Source: an uncultured Collinsella sp. (GTDB taxonomy: Bacteria; Actinomycetota; Coriobacteriia; Coriobacteriales; Coriobacteriaceae). Taken from it: a stretch of DNA of 64,000 nucleotides. The notes beneath the pieces were generated by a model, which saw nothing but the letters and a program-made list of their open reading frames with translations, was not told the origin of the DNA and made no database searches. Each line of letters opens with the position of its first letter. Within the stretch, counting starts at the first letter, position 1. Shown piece after piece: positions 16,788-25,447 of the stretch. Made by a program: the position numbers and the translations under genes. The stretch is taken from contig CABQLM010000001.1 of NCBI GenBank assembly GCA_902465105.1, forward strand, positions 1 through 64,000. Reading direction: 5' to 3'.

Positions 16788-17519
16788 CTATTGCCAGTCG
16801 GAGCAGACCGTCTCCAGAAGGTCGCTCCATTTGCGGCGCAGCTCCGGGGTGTCCGGTGGTACGTGCTTGTTGCCGCACTTGTTAGCCGAGATGGTGACGC
16901 TCTCTTCAAGCGCGGAAAAAGCATCGGCGAGATAGGCGCATGTTGCGTTCAGGCATCCAATCTCGTCGAAGTACTCAACTGCAAAGCGAACGAGGGCTGC
17001 TACGGGCGCTCGATTGAACTCCGTCGAGCACTCGTCCATCAGCGAGCGTCCGTACTTGACTGCACGGGACGTCTCGTAGTCGAGAAGGGGATTCGAGGGG
17101 TCGCTCCGGGTCTCGTGTTCCATGTAGTCGAGAACGGACTCGAAGCAACGTCGAAGGTGCGGTATGTCCATTGCACCGGTGTAGAGCGCAGTGCCGCAGC
17201 TCCTCTCGTGAATGAGCCTCGCTCCGAACTCGATTATGGGCTTATAGTCCGCTTCGGCGACGGTGCCGATTGCGCCGGTGACGTTCGAACGCAATACGTC
17301 CGACACACTCGTGAACAGGCTATCACCGCTGTAGACGTTGAGCATTCTGTCCCTCGCGAACGCGGACGCGGGAAGCACCTTCTCGAAGACGAGTCCGATG
17401 ATGGTTTTCGATTCGTCAGTTGCCCGCAGGTAAGCCTCGTCCGAAACCATCTGCGCGAAGGGGGCCCTGAGATTCTCGGGAATGCGAATTCGCTTCTCAG
17501 CCTTCTTTGCCAACGCCAC
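16788..17519 (-). CDS. Protein of unknown function carried by the mobile element
   Basis: A 243-residue soluble protein with a basic start (MALAKKAEKRIRIPENLR) and an otherwise mostly helical, acidic composition; no membrane segment or motif I recognise. It ends in RRKWSDLLETVCSDWQ. It sits between the integrase and the HTH gene in the same direction and has AGGAGGTGAG a few bases before its ATG. I cannot name a family. Confidence 0.7.
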   Translation of the reverse strand: MALAKKAEKRIRIPENLRAPFAQMVSDEAYLRATDESKTIIGLVFEKVLPASAFARDRMLNVYSGDSLFTSVSDVLRSNVTGAIGTVAEADYKPIIEFGARLIHERSCGTALYTGAMDIPHLRRCFESVLDYMEHETRSDPSNPLLDYETSRAVKYGRSLMDECSTEFNRAPVAALVRFAVEYFDEIGCLNATCAYLADAFSALEESVTISANKCGNKHVPPDTPELRRKWSDLLETVCSDWQ

Positions 17520-17641
17520 TTATACTCACCTCCTTCCATTCAACTTGCGAATAATGTATCACCGTTCAGTCGATATGGCCCATGCGAGTGTCACTAATAG
17601 CCCACGATATGGAGAAATAGTGAAGTATCCAGTTGAAATAG

Positions 17642-18943
17642 CTAATTCTTAGATGAAAGCGATTCAAATACCTCAGCTGCGTTTCGGTCATTTGCCCTGA
17701 TTGCATGGGTGTAGAAGTTTGCGGTTGTGCTTGCGGACGCATGGCCCATTCTCGCTTGAACGGTCTTTAAGTCGACGTTGCTCGCAACAAGGGCCGTTGC
17801 TGCCGTGTGCCTCAGGCCATGGGGAACGAGCCCTGAGTATCCGGTGCCTCGTGTGTGCAGTTTGCCGTTGCGCTTGAACTGGCTTGTCACGTTGGCGTAC
17901 TCGCCATAGCCGTTGTCGACGCAGAAATCCCTGAACCAGCGCGAATAGTTGTGTCCATCGGGTCGGGTGATACTGACGTGAAGGTTGCCGTTTTCGTCCT
18001 TATGCGTGCTGAAGGCGTGAACGAGGGGGTCAGAGTTTCTCTGTCTTAGCCCGCGTTGCTCGAATAGACTGCGCTGCCGCATCTTCCAGTCGTTTAGATA
18101 CGAGGCCAGCGAAGAGTCTATAGACAGGATTCGCCTGCTCATTTCCGATTTTGGTGCTCTGAGCGTTTTGTCATTGGTGTACTGGCGGATGATTCGGATC
18201 TCCATCGCCTCGGGGTCGTAGTCTTCCCAACAGAGCCCCAGGGCCTCGCCTTTCCTGAGTCCTAGGTGGAATATGAGCATGGTGCAGACGGTCATCGGCC
18301 CCATGGGTTCGGATAGCAGGCATTTGGTGAATCGGGGCAGTTCGTCGGGTGGGAGGAAGTTACGCACTCTAAGGTCTGGCTTTGGGAGTTTGATGCTGAT
18401 GCATGGGTTGCGCCCGATTAGCTCATTCTCCAGTGCGTCCTGCATGACCTGTTTGAGCTTGACGTGGATACGACGAATCTCGGCCTCTGTGAATCTTCCG
18501 GTTGAGATCGCTTCAGCATACGCCCGTTTGATCTCGTCGGGCCTCAGTGCGCCGAGGGGCATGTCGCCGAACAGCTCGCGTATATGGCGCACGTCATATT
18601 CCTCTCTTTGGAAAGAAAGAGGGGAGCCGAAGGAGCTTTCTCGGAGCCGATGGAAATCCTCAGCGTATCCGGAAACAGTGGTCGGCATGTCGCTAGCCGG
18701 TTCATAGGTCTCCAGCTCCTTCCGGTAGGCATCGAGCGCATTCGCCACCTCACCGGGCCAGTTCTTCGGGTTTTTGCTCTTGCAATGGATGGTTCTCTTG
18801 GGTGTCTTTAGGTATCTGACTCGTTTCCCGTTCTTGCCGGATTCGGGGTCGCGACCGAGAGAGAAGTAGATGCGGAAGGAACCCGGTTTTCCCTTGATCG
18901 GTTCGGAAGTGCCTTTGGCTGTGGGTTTGATTCTGGTTTCCAT
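17642..18943 (-). CDS. Tyrosine recombinase (integrase)
   Basis: A 433-residue phage-type integrase with arm-binding, core-binding and catalytic domains. Catalytic residues are visible: Arg230 in GLRKGEALGL, His375 and Arg378 in PHGLRHTAAT, His401 in RMGHASASTT and the nucleophile Tyr411 in NFYTHA. It would integrate and excise the element at the 34-bp core in tRNA-Arg(CCT). It is the rightmost gene, with its start 240 bp from attR, the normal arrangement for tRNA-targeting elements. A 14-bp perfect inverted repeat lies just upstream (18964-19018). Confidence 0.95.
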   Translation of the reverse strand: METRIKPTAKGTSEPIKGKPGSFRIYFSLGRDPESGKNGKRVRYLKTPKRTIHCKSKNPKNWPGEVANALDAYRKELETYEPASDMPTTVSGYAEDFHRLRESSFGSPLSFQREEYDVRHIRELFGDMPLGALRPDEIKRAYAEAISTGRFTEAEIRRIHVKLKQVMQDALENELIGRNPCISIKLPKPDLRVRNFLPPDELPRFTKCLLSEPMGPMTVCTMLIFHLGLRKGEALGLCWEDYDPEAMEIRIIRQYTNDKTLRAPKSEMSRRILSIDSSLASYLNDWKMRQRSLFEQRGLRQRNSDPLVHAFSTHKDENGNLHVSITRPDGHNYSRWFRDFCVDNGYGEYANVTSQFKRNGKLHTRGTGYSGLVPHGLRHTAATALVASNVDLKTVQARMGHASASTTANFYTHAIRANDRNAAEVFESLSSKN

Positions 18944-18963
18944 GGGTCTCCAGGGGTGGTGCG

Positions 18964-19018
18964 TTGGGTTAGCCTCGAGGGCAGGGCTTTGAGGGCCTCG
19001 CCCCCGAGGCTAACCCAA
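18964..19018. repeat. 14-bp perfect inverted repeat upstream of the integrase
   Basis: TTGGGTTAGCCTCG (18964-18977) and its exact complement (19005-19018) flank a GC-rich 27-bp centre. On the plus strand it is followed by AAAATTTC. It may insulate the integrase from host transcription or act in its control. Confidence 0.55.
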
Positions 19019-19021
19019 AAA

Positions 19022-19074
19022 TTTCACCCCTGCAAGTCAAAATGAAGGGGTGAAGGGGTGTAAAAAGGGTGAAA
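19022..19074. promoter_or_regulatory. Candidate integrase arm-type sites near attR
   Basis: TTTCACCCC at 19022-19030, GGGGTGAA at 19047-19054, GGGGTGTA at 19055-19062 and GGGTGAAA at 19067-19074. They match the repeats at 8499-8573 near the other end. Confidence 0.45.
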
Positions 19075-19181
19075 TAGAAAACTAATCAAGAAGAGCAAAA
19101 ACGGCAGAATAGCTAAATTACCTGCGACAACAGAGAAATTGATGAAAATGAAAAACCGCAGGTAGGGTAATAGCTCATGAC

Positions 19182-19215
19182 CTCCTAAAGCGGGTGTCGA
19201 CGGTTCGAATCCGCC
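19182..19215. repeat. attR, 34-bp core
   Basis: Exact copy of 8381-8414 (tRNA-Arg anticodon loop to T arm). The sequence after it (GTTTCTGG) is not the tRNA 3' end; the real 3' end is found 80 bp further on. Confidence 0.88.
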
Positions 19216-19265
19216 GTTTCTGGTTTGTAGGGGCCGTCGGCGGATTCGGGCCGTCGGCACCCGCG
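19213..19265. repeat. 53-bp direct repeat, copy 1, right of attR
   Basis: Identical to 19344-19396. It starts inside the end of attR and contains GGCCGTCGG twice. Confidence 0.75.
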
Positions 19266-19291
19266 TCACCAATTTCCCCGCGGGGGGAGTT

Positions 19292-19316
19292 TTCGAATCC
19301 GCCCGGGGGCACCAGA
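19292..19316. repeat. Displaced copy of the tRNA-Arg 3' end
   Basis: 25 bases identical to 8403-8427, from the T loop through the acceptor strand, CCA and two following bases. It is probably the original chromosomal 3' end of the tRNA or debris from an earlier insertion. Confidence 0.75.
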
Positions 19317-19343
19317 GAAATATGGCGGCGTCGCGGGAGCGGC

Positions 19344-19396
19344 GCCGTTTCTGGTTTGTAGGGGCCGTCGGCGGATTCGGGCCGTCGGCACCCGCG
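19344..19396. repeat. 53-bp direct repeat, copy 2
   Basis: Identical to 19213-19265, offset 131 bp. The pair brackets the displaced tRNA 3' end, so a 131-bp segment seems to have been partly duplicated. From 19397 to 20026 (about 630 bp) I see no gene; the stretch is AT-rich and probably holds the promoter of the glycosidase gene that follows. Confidence 0.75.
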
Positions 19397-20026
19397 CACT
19401 AATATATATAGCTTCTGCTGAGAGTTGCCCTTACCGTCTGGAGTGCCGGGGCCTTAGTCAAGGGATTATCTCCATGCCGTTTATCGAATAGATGGCGAGG
19501 GATCGAATGTGCATCCAAGGGCATCCATTGCAAAGAGGTTGCTATCGGTCTGTTGTCCCCGTTTTGAACTCATAGGACTCAGTAAATTGCATATTTATGG
19601 AATGGTATGGTTAATAAAATACCTTTATTTGCAGGTATAACCGTTCATCGATTTGTTGCTAAAAATTTTGAATGAATATTTATGCCTAAAATAAATAATT
19701 CCTTGTATATCAGCTAACTGTAAGCAAAAACATGTGCGGCGAGTTGAGTCCAAACGGGGCTTCTGAGCATATGGTTTGCGGTTCGGCCATAAAAATGTTT
19801 GCGTTAACATAGGGCTGACCATGGATAACAAGGCTCAAATTGCCAAAACCGTTCACCGTTGACCGCTCGATAAGCGGATTGTTTTAAGTTACAACTAAAG
19901 TGGATTTTTAGTATCAGTCCACTCTGTGTCGAGGCTACGCAGGGTGCGTTTACGCAACGCGTGGACGAGCAAGCCGCAATAGACAACGGTCGTCTTTGCG
20001 GAGCTTTAGAAAGGGGCGCTGCTGCC

Positions 20027-23000
20027 ATGGTAAGTAACGGTCGTGTAGTTAGGTGGGCACGGGGGGCGGTGTGCGCGGCGGCATTTGCGGCGGCTGCGTT
20101 CACCCTTCCCGTAGCCCAGGCGTGGGCAGCGGGCGATGTTTCGCCCGAGCTGCGCTCGCAGACGCAGACTCAGATGAGTTCTGCGCCCGAGATCGCTTAT
20201 GTGAGCAACGTGAGCGATCCGTCTCAACGTACGGTTTCGTTTAACGACAACTGGAAATTCAACCTGGGCGACGCCAGCGGCGCTCAGGCCGGCTCTTTCG
20301 ATGACTCGTCGTGGCAGTACGTCACGCTTCCGCATGACTACAGCATCGATCAGGACTATGCGTCCAACCTCGAGGCCGAGAGCGCCTATAAGCCGGGCGG
20401 TATCGGCTGGTATCGCAAGAGCTTCTTTGTCGATAGCGCTCTTGCGGGCAAGCAGATTCGCATCGATTTCGATGGTGTCTACATGGATGCCACCGTTTGG
20501 GTCAACGGCACCGAGCTGGGCAACCATCCGTATGGTTACACGCCCTTCTCGTTCGACCTCACCCCGTACCTCAAGACGGGCGAGGAGAATACCATCGCCG
20601 TCAAGGTCAACCATCAGGTTCCTTCCAGCCGTTGGTACTCTGGCTCGGGCATCGGCCGCAATGTCGATCTCGTGGTGACCGACAAGGTTTCTGTGACCAG
20701 GGACGGTGTCCACGTGAGCGCTCCTCAGCTCCAGAGCGAGAACGGTGGCAACGTGACCACCAAGCTCTCGTCTACCATTGTTAATAATGGTGACAAGGAC
20801 GCCAACGTGACGCTCGTGCAGACCATCTTCCCTAAGGGTGGCAAGGTCGAGCAGGCTATCGGCACCGTGACCACCGACGCTCAGGCTGTCGCTGCAGGCA
20901 AGTCCAAGACTATCGAGTCTCAGATCAGCGCTGCCAATCCGAGCCTCTGGTCCACCGAGGCTCCCAACCTGTACACGGTTCGCACTGAGGTCAAGGTTGA
21001 TGGCAAGGTCGTCGACACGTATGACACGGTGTTCGGTTACCGCTGGTTTAACTACGACGTCACCAACGGCTTCACCCTCAACGGCAAGAATGTCAAGCTC
21101 AAAGGCGTCTGCATGCACCAGGATCAGGGTGCCCTGGGTTCCGTCGATAGCCGTGCGGCTGTCGAGCGCCAGGTGCGTATCCTGAAGGAGATGGGCTGCA
21201 ACTCCATCCGTACGTCTCACAACACGCCGTCTCGCGTGCTCGTTGAGGTGTGCGAGGAGCAGGGTATCCTGCTCGACGAGGAGATTTTCGACGGCTGGAC
21301 CGATGCGAAGAACGGCAACAGCTTCGACTACGCTCGTTTCTTCAATAAGAAGGTCGGCGACTCCAAGATCATCGGCGCCAAGTCCGATCAGGTCTGGGCC
21401 GAGTTCGATCTCAAGGCGACCATCGCCCGTGACTTTAACTCTCCCTCGGTCATCATGTGGTCTGTGGGTAACGAGATGATCACCGGCGGCACCAAGCCGT
21501 TTGACGAGACTGCTCAGCTCAACCTTATCAAGTGGACCAAAGAGGCCGACACCTCTCGTCCCGTGACGCTTGGCGACAACCAGCTCAAGGGTGGCTCGTG
21601 GAATTATCATCCCGACAACCTCGCCAACGCTGGTGGTCTGATCGGTATCAATTACGCCGACGGCAGCAGGTATGATCAGCTGCATCGCAACAATCCGACG
21701 TGGAAGTTCTACGGTTCCGAGACGGTTTCTTCCGTTAACAGCCGTGGCGTTTATAACACGCTCGGCAGCATGGCCGATGCGGGCGGTCACCAGCTCACCT
21801 CCTATGACACGTCTTACGTGAGCTGGGGCCACACGGCCTCCCAGGCATGGTATGACACCATCACTCGCGACTTTGTTGCCGGTGAGTATGTCTGGACCGG
21901 CTTCGACTACCTGGGCGAGCCCACCCCGTGGAACGGCGTTACTGCCGGCGTCCAGGGTGGCGACTGGAGCATCGCGCCGAAGAACTCCTACTTTGGCATC
22001 ATCGATACCGCCGGTCTGCCCAAGGATACGTACTATCTGTATCAGAGCCAGTGGAACGATAGCCTGCACACGCTGCATATCCTTCCTGCTTGGAAGAGCG
22101 GCATGGTCACGAAGGACAACAGCGGCAAGGTCAAGGTCGTTGTCTACACCGACGCCGCCGGCGTTGAGCTCTTCTTTACGCCTAAGGGCTCCACGACTCC
22201 GCAGTCGCTGGGCAAGAAGACGTTTACCAAGAAGACCACCACTGCCGGCTACACCTATCAGATCTATGAGGGTGAGGGCAAGAGCGGTAAGACGGCCGAG
22301 AACCTCTGGCTCAGCTGGAATGTTCCGTATGCCGATGGCACCATTACCGCCAAGGCCTATGACGAGAACGGTCACGTTGTCTCGACCGAGAACTGGGATG
22401 GCCGTCAGAGCGTGACGACCACCGGTGCTGCCGCCAAGCTCGACGCTTCGGTCGATCGTGCCGATCTTTCTGGCAAGGGCGACCTGGCTTATGTCACCGT
22501 GAGCGTAAAGGACCAGAACGGCAACATCGTTCCCGACGCCAAGAACAACGTGAAGTTTAAGGTCAGTGGCGCAGGCGAGCTCGCCGGTATCGACAACGGT
22601 AGCTCCCCCGACCATCAGTCCTACCGCGACAACAACCGCAACGCCTGGGCTGGTCAGCTGGTGGGCATTGTGCGCTCCAACGGCAAGGGTGGCGACATCA
22701 CCGTTACCGTAACCGCTGACGGTCTCGCTTCCAAGACAGTGAAGATTTCCTCCACGGGTTCCAGCGATCCTGCTGCTCCCAAGTCGATTTCGAGCCTGCT
22801 CTACTCCCGTTTCTACTATGTAAAGACGGGCAGCGAGCTTTCCCTGCCCAAGCAGGTTGACGTCAACTACTCTGACGGCACGTCCGAGAAGAAGAACGTT
22901 GCCTGGGACAACATCAACAAGGACGCTCTCTCCAAGCCTGGCACCTTCCAGGTTTCCGGCGAGGTCGAGGGTGCCAAGGTCTCTTGCACCGTAACCGTGC

Positions 23001-25345
23001 TTGATGAGGTCGCGGCGCTTCTGAACTATTCGGCCACCACTCCGGTTGGTACCGTCGCATCGCTTCCCGATGCGCGTCCTGCCGCTATGGCCGACGGTAC
23101 CGTCCTTAACGCGAGCTTCCCCGTTAAGTGGGAAACTCCGGCCGAGGATGCCTACAACAAGGCCGGCACTGTGACCGTCAAGGGCACCGCCAATGTCTTT
23201 GGTAAGGACCTGACTGTTACCGCTACGATTCGCGTTCAGAACGAGAAAGTGACCATCGGTGACAACGTCGCTAACTGCGGCGCTCTCATGAGCGTCACGC
23301 AGAGCGTGCCCGAGAACAAACAGTCCGACTCCCTGTCTGCTATCAACGATGGCGTGACCGCCTTTACCCCCGGCAAGGGCGACGGCAGCGCAAACACTTC
23401 GTGCTGGTCCAACTATGCCTATGCGCAGGAGGGCAACACCAAGTCGAGCGTAACCTTTAACTACAACACCCAGCAGCGTCTGGGTCGTGCCGTGGTGCAC
23501 TTCGTCGAGGATTCTTGGTCTGCAAGCTATCCCGATGCCGGCACCACCAAGCTCGAGGTTTCCGAGGACGGCAAGGCATGGCGCGAAGTTGCCACGACCG
23601 AGACCATCGGTTCTGCCAACAACCGCGTTAAGCCCTATACCTACGAGTTCGAGCCGACGCTCGCTACGTTCGTGAGGTTCACCTTCACGAATAAGAACGT
23701 GACGCTCCCCAACGCCAAGCCCTGCACCTGCATCACCGAGATCCAGCTGCTCGAGGCCAAGGGTAGCTTCGACACCAATACCGATGCTGCGCTCGATAGC
23801 CTGACGGTCAACGGCAAGAAGCTGAGCGCCAGCAATCTCGAGAAGGGCAGCTATTCCACTGCCGCCCTCTTTGCGACGGTTGAGGCCGTTCCGGCCAAGA
23901 ACACCGCCGTTACCGTGCTGCCGGCTCACGACAACAAGATCAACATCATCCTTGAGTCCGAGGATCACGCTACGCGCAAGACCTTTGTCATCAACCTGGC
24001 TGCTGACAGCAGCTCGAGCGTGCTGCCCGACGACAACGATGAGCGCGACGTTCCCAATGAGGACATCAAAAACAAGGCTGCTGGCAGCGAGTTGAACCCC
24101 GCTTCTGGCAACGAGGGTCCCGTCGAGTTTGCGTTCGATAAGAACAACGCCACGTACTTCCATACCAATTGGAGGAACGGCTTTAAGCCCAGCGCCGATC
24201 AGCTGTGGGTCTCCATGGAGCTCAAGGAGGCCACGAGCGTCGAGGCGCTGCGCTACCTGCCGCGTAACTCCGGTGGCGACGGCGGCTACAACGGCATCGT
24301 TACCGATTACGAGATTCAGTATCGCGAGAACGAGTCTGACGAGTGGAAGACTATCTCCACTGGTCACTGGAAGGGCTACAAGGACGAGGGCTTTGAGATG
24401 GGCTGGCGTGTTGCTCAGTTCGACCACCCCGTTACGGCTAAGTACTTCCGCTTTAAGGCCAACGGCACCCAGGCTGCCAGTGGCGACAATGAGCATATGA
24501 GTGCCGCCGAGATTCGCCTGCGCAAGACGAGCCCGGCTGTCGAGATCAAGGCCGAGCAGGTTGCTGCTACCGATGCTCTTGAGGTCGCGAACATCAACGA
24601 CGAAGAGGACATCAAGGCTCAAATCGCCAAGACGGTCGAGGTTACGGTCGATGGCGAGAAGCTCACCTATGGCCTGGACTACAAGCTTGGCTTTGAGATG
24701 GGCGACGTGAGCGAGAACGGCCGTCAGGTCACCGTTACCGTGACCGGCATCGAGGACTACACGGGTTCTGTCGATAAGGTCGTAAACGTTACCGAGACCA
24801 AGCCGACGCTCGAGGGCATTGCGGTGAACGCCGATGCCGCCAAGCGCGCTTACACCGAGGGCGACAAGCTCGACCCGACCGGCCTGGTTCTGACGCTGTC
24901 CTACAGCAATGGCACCACGGACCAGGTTGAGTACAGCGAGTCGACCAAGAACGACTTTACGTTCAATCCGAGTCTGGACACGGAGCTGACGGAGAATGGC
25001 AACCTTGAGGTGACCGTTACCTATGGTGGCAAGTCCAACAGCTACGTCGTTACCGTAAGCAAGAAGGCTCCGACCAAGCCGGACAAGCCCAACCCCGATC
25101 AGCCTAAGCCGGAGCAGCCCGGTGGCGGTAACCAGGGTGGCAACGGCAACCAGGGCAACACCGGTAATACCGGAAACAAGCCCGATGCATCTACCAAGCC
25201 CAGTGCCTCCGGCAAGCCCGGCAAGGGCAACGGAGTTATGCCCGGCACGGGCGACTCCACGCTGATCGCAGTTGCGATGGCTGGCTTTGCTGGCGTGGCG
25301 GCTATCGCTTGGGGCATCGTTGCCCGCAAGCACCGTCAGAACTAG
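20027..25345 (+). CDS. Cell-wall-anchored GH2 glycosidase, probable beta-galactosidase
   Basis: 1772 residues from the ATG at 20027 (AAAGGGGCG upstream; an earlier ATG at 19961 would put 22 residues before the signal peptide). Signal peptide to about 33 (AQAWA). GH2 sugar-binding, Ig-like and barrel domains span about 60-800: NWKFNLGD, the signature LKGVCMHQDQGALGS, acid/base Glu483 in SVGNEM and nucleophile Glu565 in YGSETVSS. Then come two bacterial Ig-like (Big_4) domains near 920 and 1000, F5/8 type C-like domains near 1085-1240 and 1355-1500, a cadherin-like fold near 1255, another Ig-like domain near 1595, a Gly/Asn/Pro-rich spacer, and the sorting signal MPGTGD at 1738 with membrane helix and RKHRQN tail. 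Beta-galactosidase is the likeliest activity, but GH2 also includes other enzymes. Confidence 0.9.
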   Translation: MVSNGRVVRWARGAVCAAAFAAAAFTLPVAQAWAAGDVSPELRSQTQTQMSSAPEIAYVSNVSDPSQRTVSFNDNWKFNLGDASGAQAGSFDDSSWQYVTLPHDYSIDQDYASNLEAESAYKPGGIGWYRKSFFVDSALAGKQIRIDFDGVYMDATVWVNGTELGNHPYGYTPFSFDLTPYLKTGEENTIAVKVNHQVPSSRWYSGSGIGRNVDLVVTDKVSVTRDGVHVSAPQLQSENGGNVTTKLSSTIVNNGDKDANVTLVQTIFPKGGKVEQAIGTVTTDAQAVAAGKSKTIESQISAANPSLWSTEAPNLYTVRTEVKVDGKVVDTYDTVFGYRWFNYDVTNGFTLNGKNVKLKGVCMHQDQGALGSVDSRAAVERQVRILKEMGCNSIRTSHNTPSRVLVEVCEEQGILLDEEIFDGWTDAKNGNSFDYARFFNKKVGDSKIIGAKSDQVWAEFDLKATIARDFNSPSVIMWSVGNEMITGGTKPFDETAQLNLIKWTKEADTSRPVTLGDNQLKGGSWNYHPDNLANAGGLIGINYADGSRYDQLHRNNPTWKFYGSETVSSVNSRGVYNTLGSMADAGGHQLTSYDTSYVSWGHTASQAWYDTITRDFVAGEYVWTGFDYLGEPTPWNGVTAGVQGGDWSIAPKNSYFGIIDTAGLPKDTYYLYQSQWNDSLHTLHILPAWKSGMVTKDNSGKVKVVVYTDAAGVELFFTPKGSTTPQSLGKKTFTKKTTTAGYTYQIYEGEGKSGKTAENLWLSWNVPYADGTITAKAYDENGHVVSTENWDGRQSVTTTGAAAKLDASVDRADLSGKGDLAYVTVSVKDQNGNIVPDAKNNVKFKVSGAGELAGIDNGSSPDHQSYRDNNRNAWAGQLVGIVRSNGKGGDITVTVTADGLASKTVKISSTGSSDPAAPKSISSLLYSRFYYVKTGSELSLPKQVDVNYSDGTSEKKNVAWDNINKDALSKPGTFQVSGEVEGAKVSCTVTVLDEVAALLNYSATTPVGTVASLPDARPAAMADGTVLNASFPVKWETPAEDAYNKAGTVTVKGTANVFGKDLTVTATIRVQNEKVTIGDNVANCGALMSVTQSVPENKQSDSLSAINDGVTAFTPGKGDGSANTSCWSNYAYAQEGNTKSSVTFNYNTQQRLGRAVVHFVEDSWSASYPDAGTTKLEVSEDGKAWREVATTETIGSANNRVKPYTYEFEPTLATFVRFTFTNKNVTLPNAKPCTCITEIQLLEAKGSFDTNTDAALDSLTVNGKKLSASNLEKGSYSTAALFATVEAVPAKNTAVTVLPAHDNKINIILESEDHATRKTFVINLAADSSSSVLPDDNDERDVPNEDIKNKAAGSELNPASGNEGPVEFAFDKNNATYFHTNWRNGFKPSADQLWVSMELKEATSVEALRYLPRNSGGDGGYNGIVTDYEIQYRENESDEWKTISTGHWKGYKDEGFEMGWRVAQFDHPVTAKYFRFKANGTQAASGDNEHMSAAEIRLRKTSPAVEIKAEQVAATDALEVANINDEEDIKAQIAKTVEVTVDGEKLTYGLDYKLGFEMGDVSENGRQVTVTVTGIEDYTGSVDKVVNVTETKPTLEGIAVNADAAKRAYTEGDKLDPTGLVLTLSYSNGTTDQVEYSESTKNDFTFNPSLDTELTENGNLEVTVTYGGKSNSYVVTVSKKAPTKPDKPNPDQPKPEQPGGGNQGGNGNQGNTGNTGNKPDASTKPSASGKPGKGNGVMPGTGDSTLIAVAMAGFAGVAAIAWGIVARKHRQN

Positions 25346-25348
25346 CGC

Positions 25349-25400
25349 GCCCTGATAGACGCGCCCCTTATAAGGAGGGGCGCGTCATCGTGCGTCAGGG
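25349..25400. other. Long hairpin between the GH2 and GH20 genes
   Basis: GACGCGCCCC (25358-25367) pairs with GGGGCGCGTC (25377-25386), with an outer GCCCTGA / TCAGGGC. There is no T-run, so it may stabilise mRNA or terminate weakly. Confidence 0.5.
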
Positions 25401-25447
25401 CACTTCATCTATTTTGTAAGACATAAAGACAGGAAGGGAACGTGAGT

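Larger units (their letters stand above)
8381..19215 (-). mobile_element. Integrative mobilizable element in tRNA-Arg(CCT), about 10.8 kb
   Basis: It is bounded by a perfect 34-bp direct repeat (8381-8414 and 19182-19215) taken from the anticodon loop, variable region and T arm of tRNA-Arg(CCT). All genes run leftward from the right end: tyrosine integrase, unknown protein, HTH protein, DnaB-like ATPase, MobC, VirD4-like coupling protein, relaxase, then the RM cargo. There is a relaxase, relaxosome protein and coupling protein but no mating-pair-formation genes, so it would need another element's type IV secretion channel. Type and boundaries are inferred from the repeats and gene content. 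Confidence 0.88.

Noticed and set aside
19625..19831. 68-codon minus-strand frame in the gap before the GH2 gene
   Set aside because: No ribosome binding site, no recognisable domain, AT-rich composition and location in a probable promoter region.
20006..25333. 1775-codon open frame on the minus strand across the GH2 gene
   Set aside because: It lies antisense to a gene with signal peptide, catalytic residues and sorting signal. Long antisense frames are expected in GC-rich genes with strong third-position bias. The translation is low-complexity (Val, Leu, Gly, Ala, Arg) with no recognisable domain.
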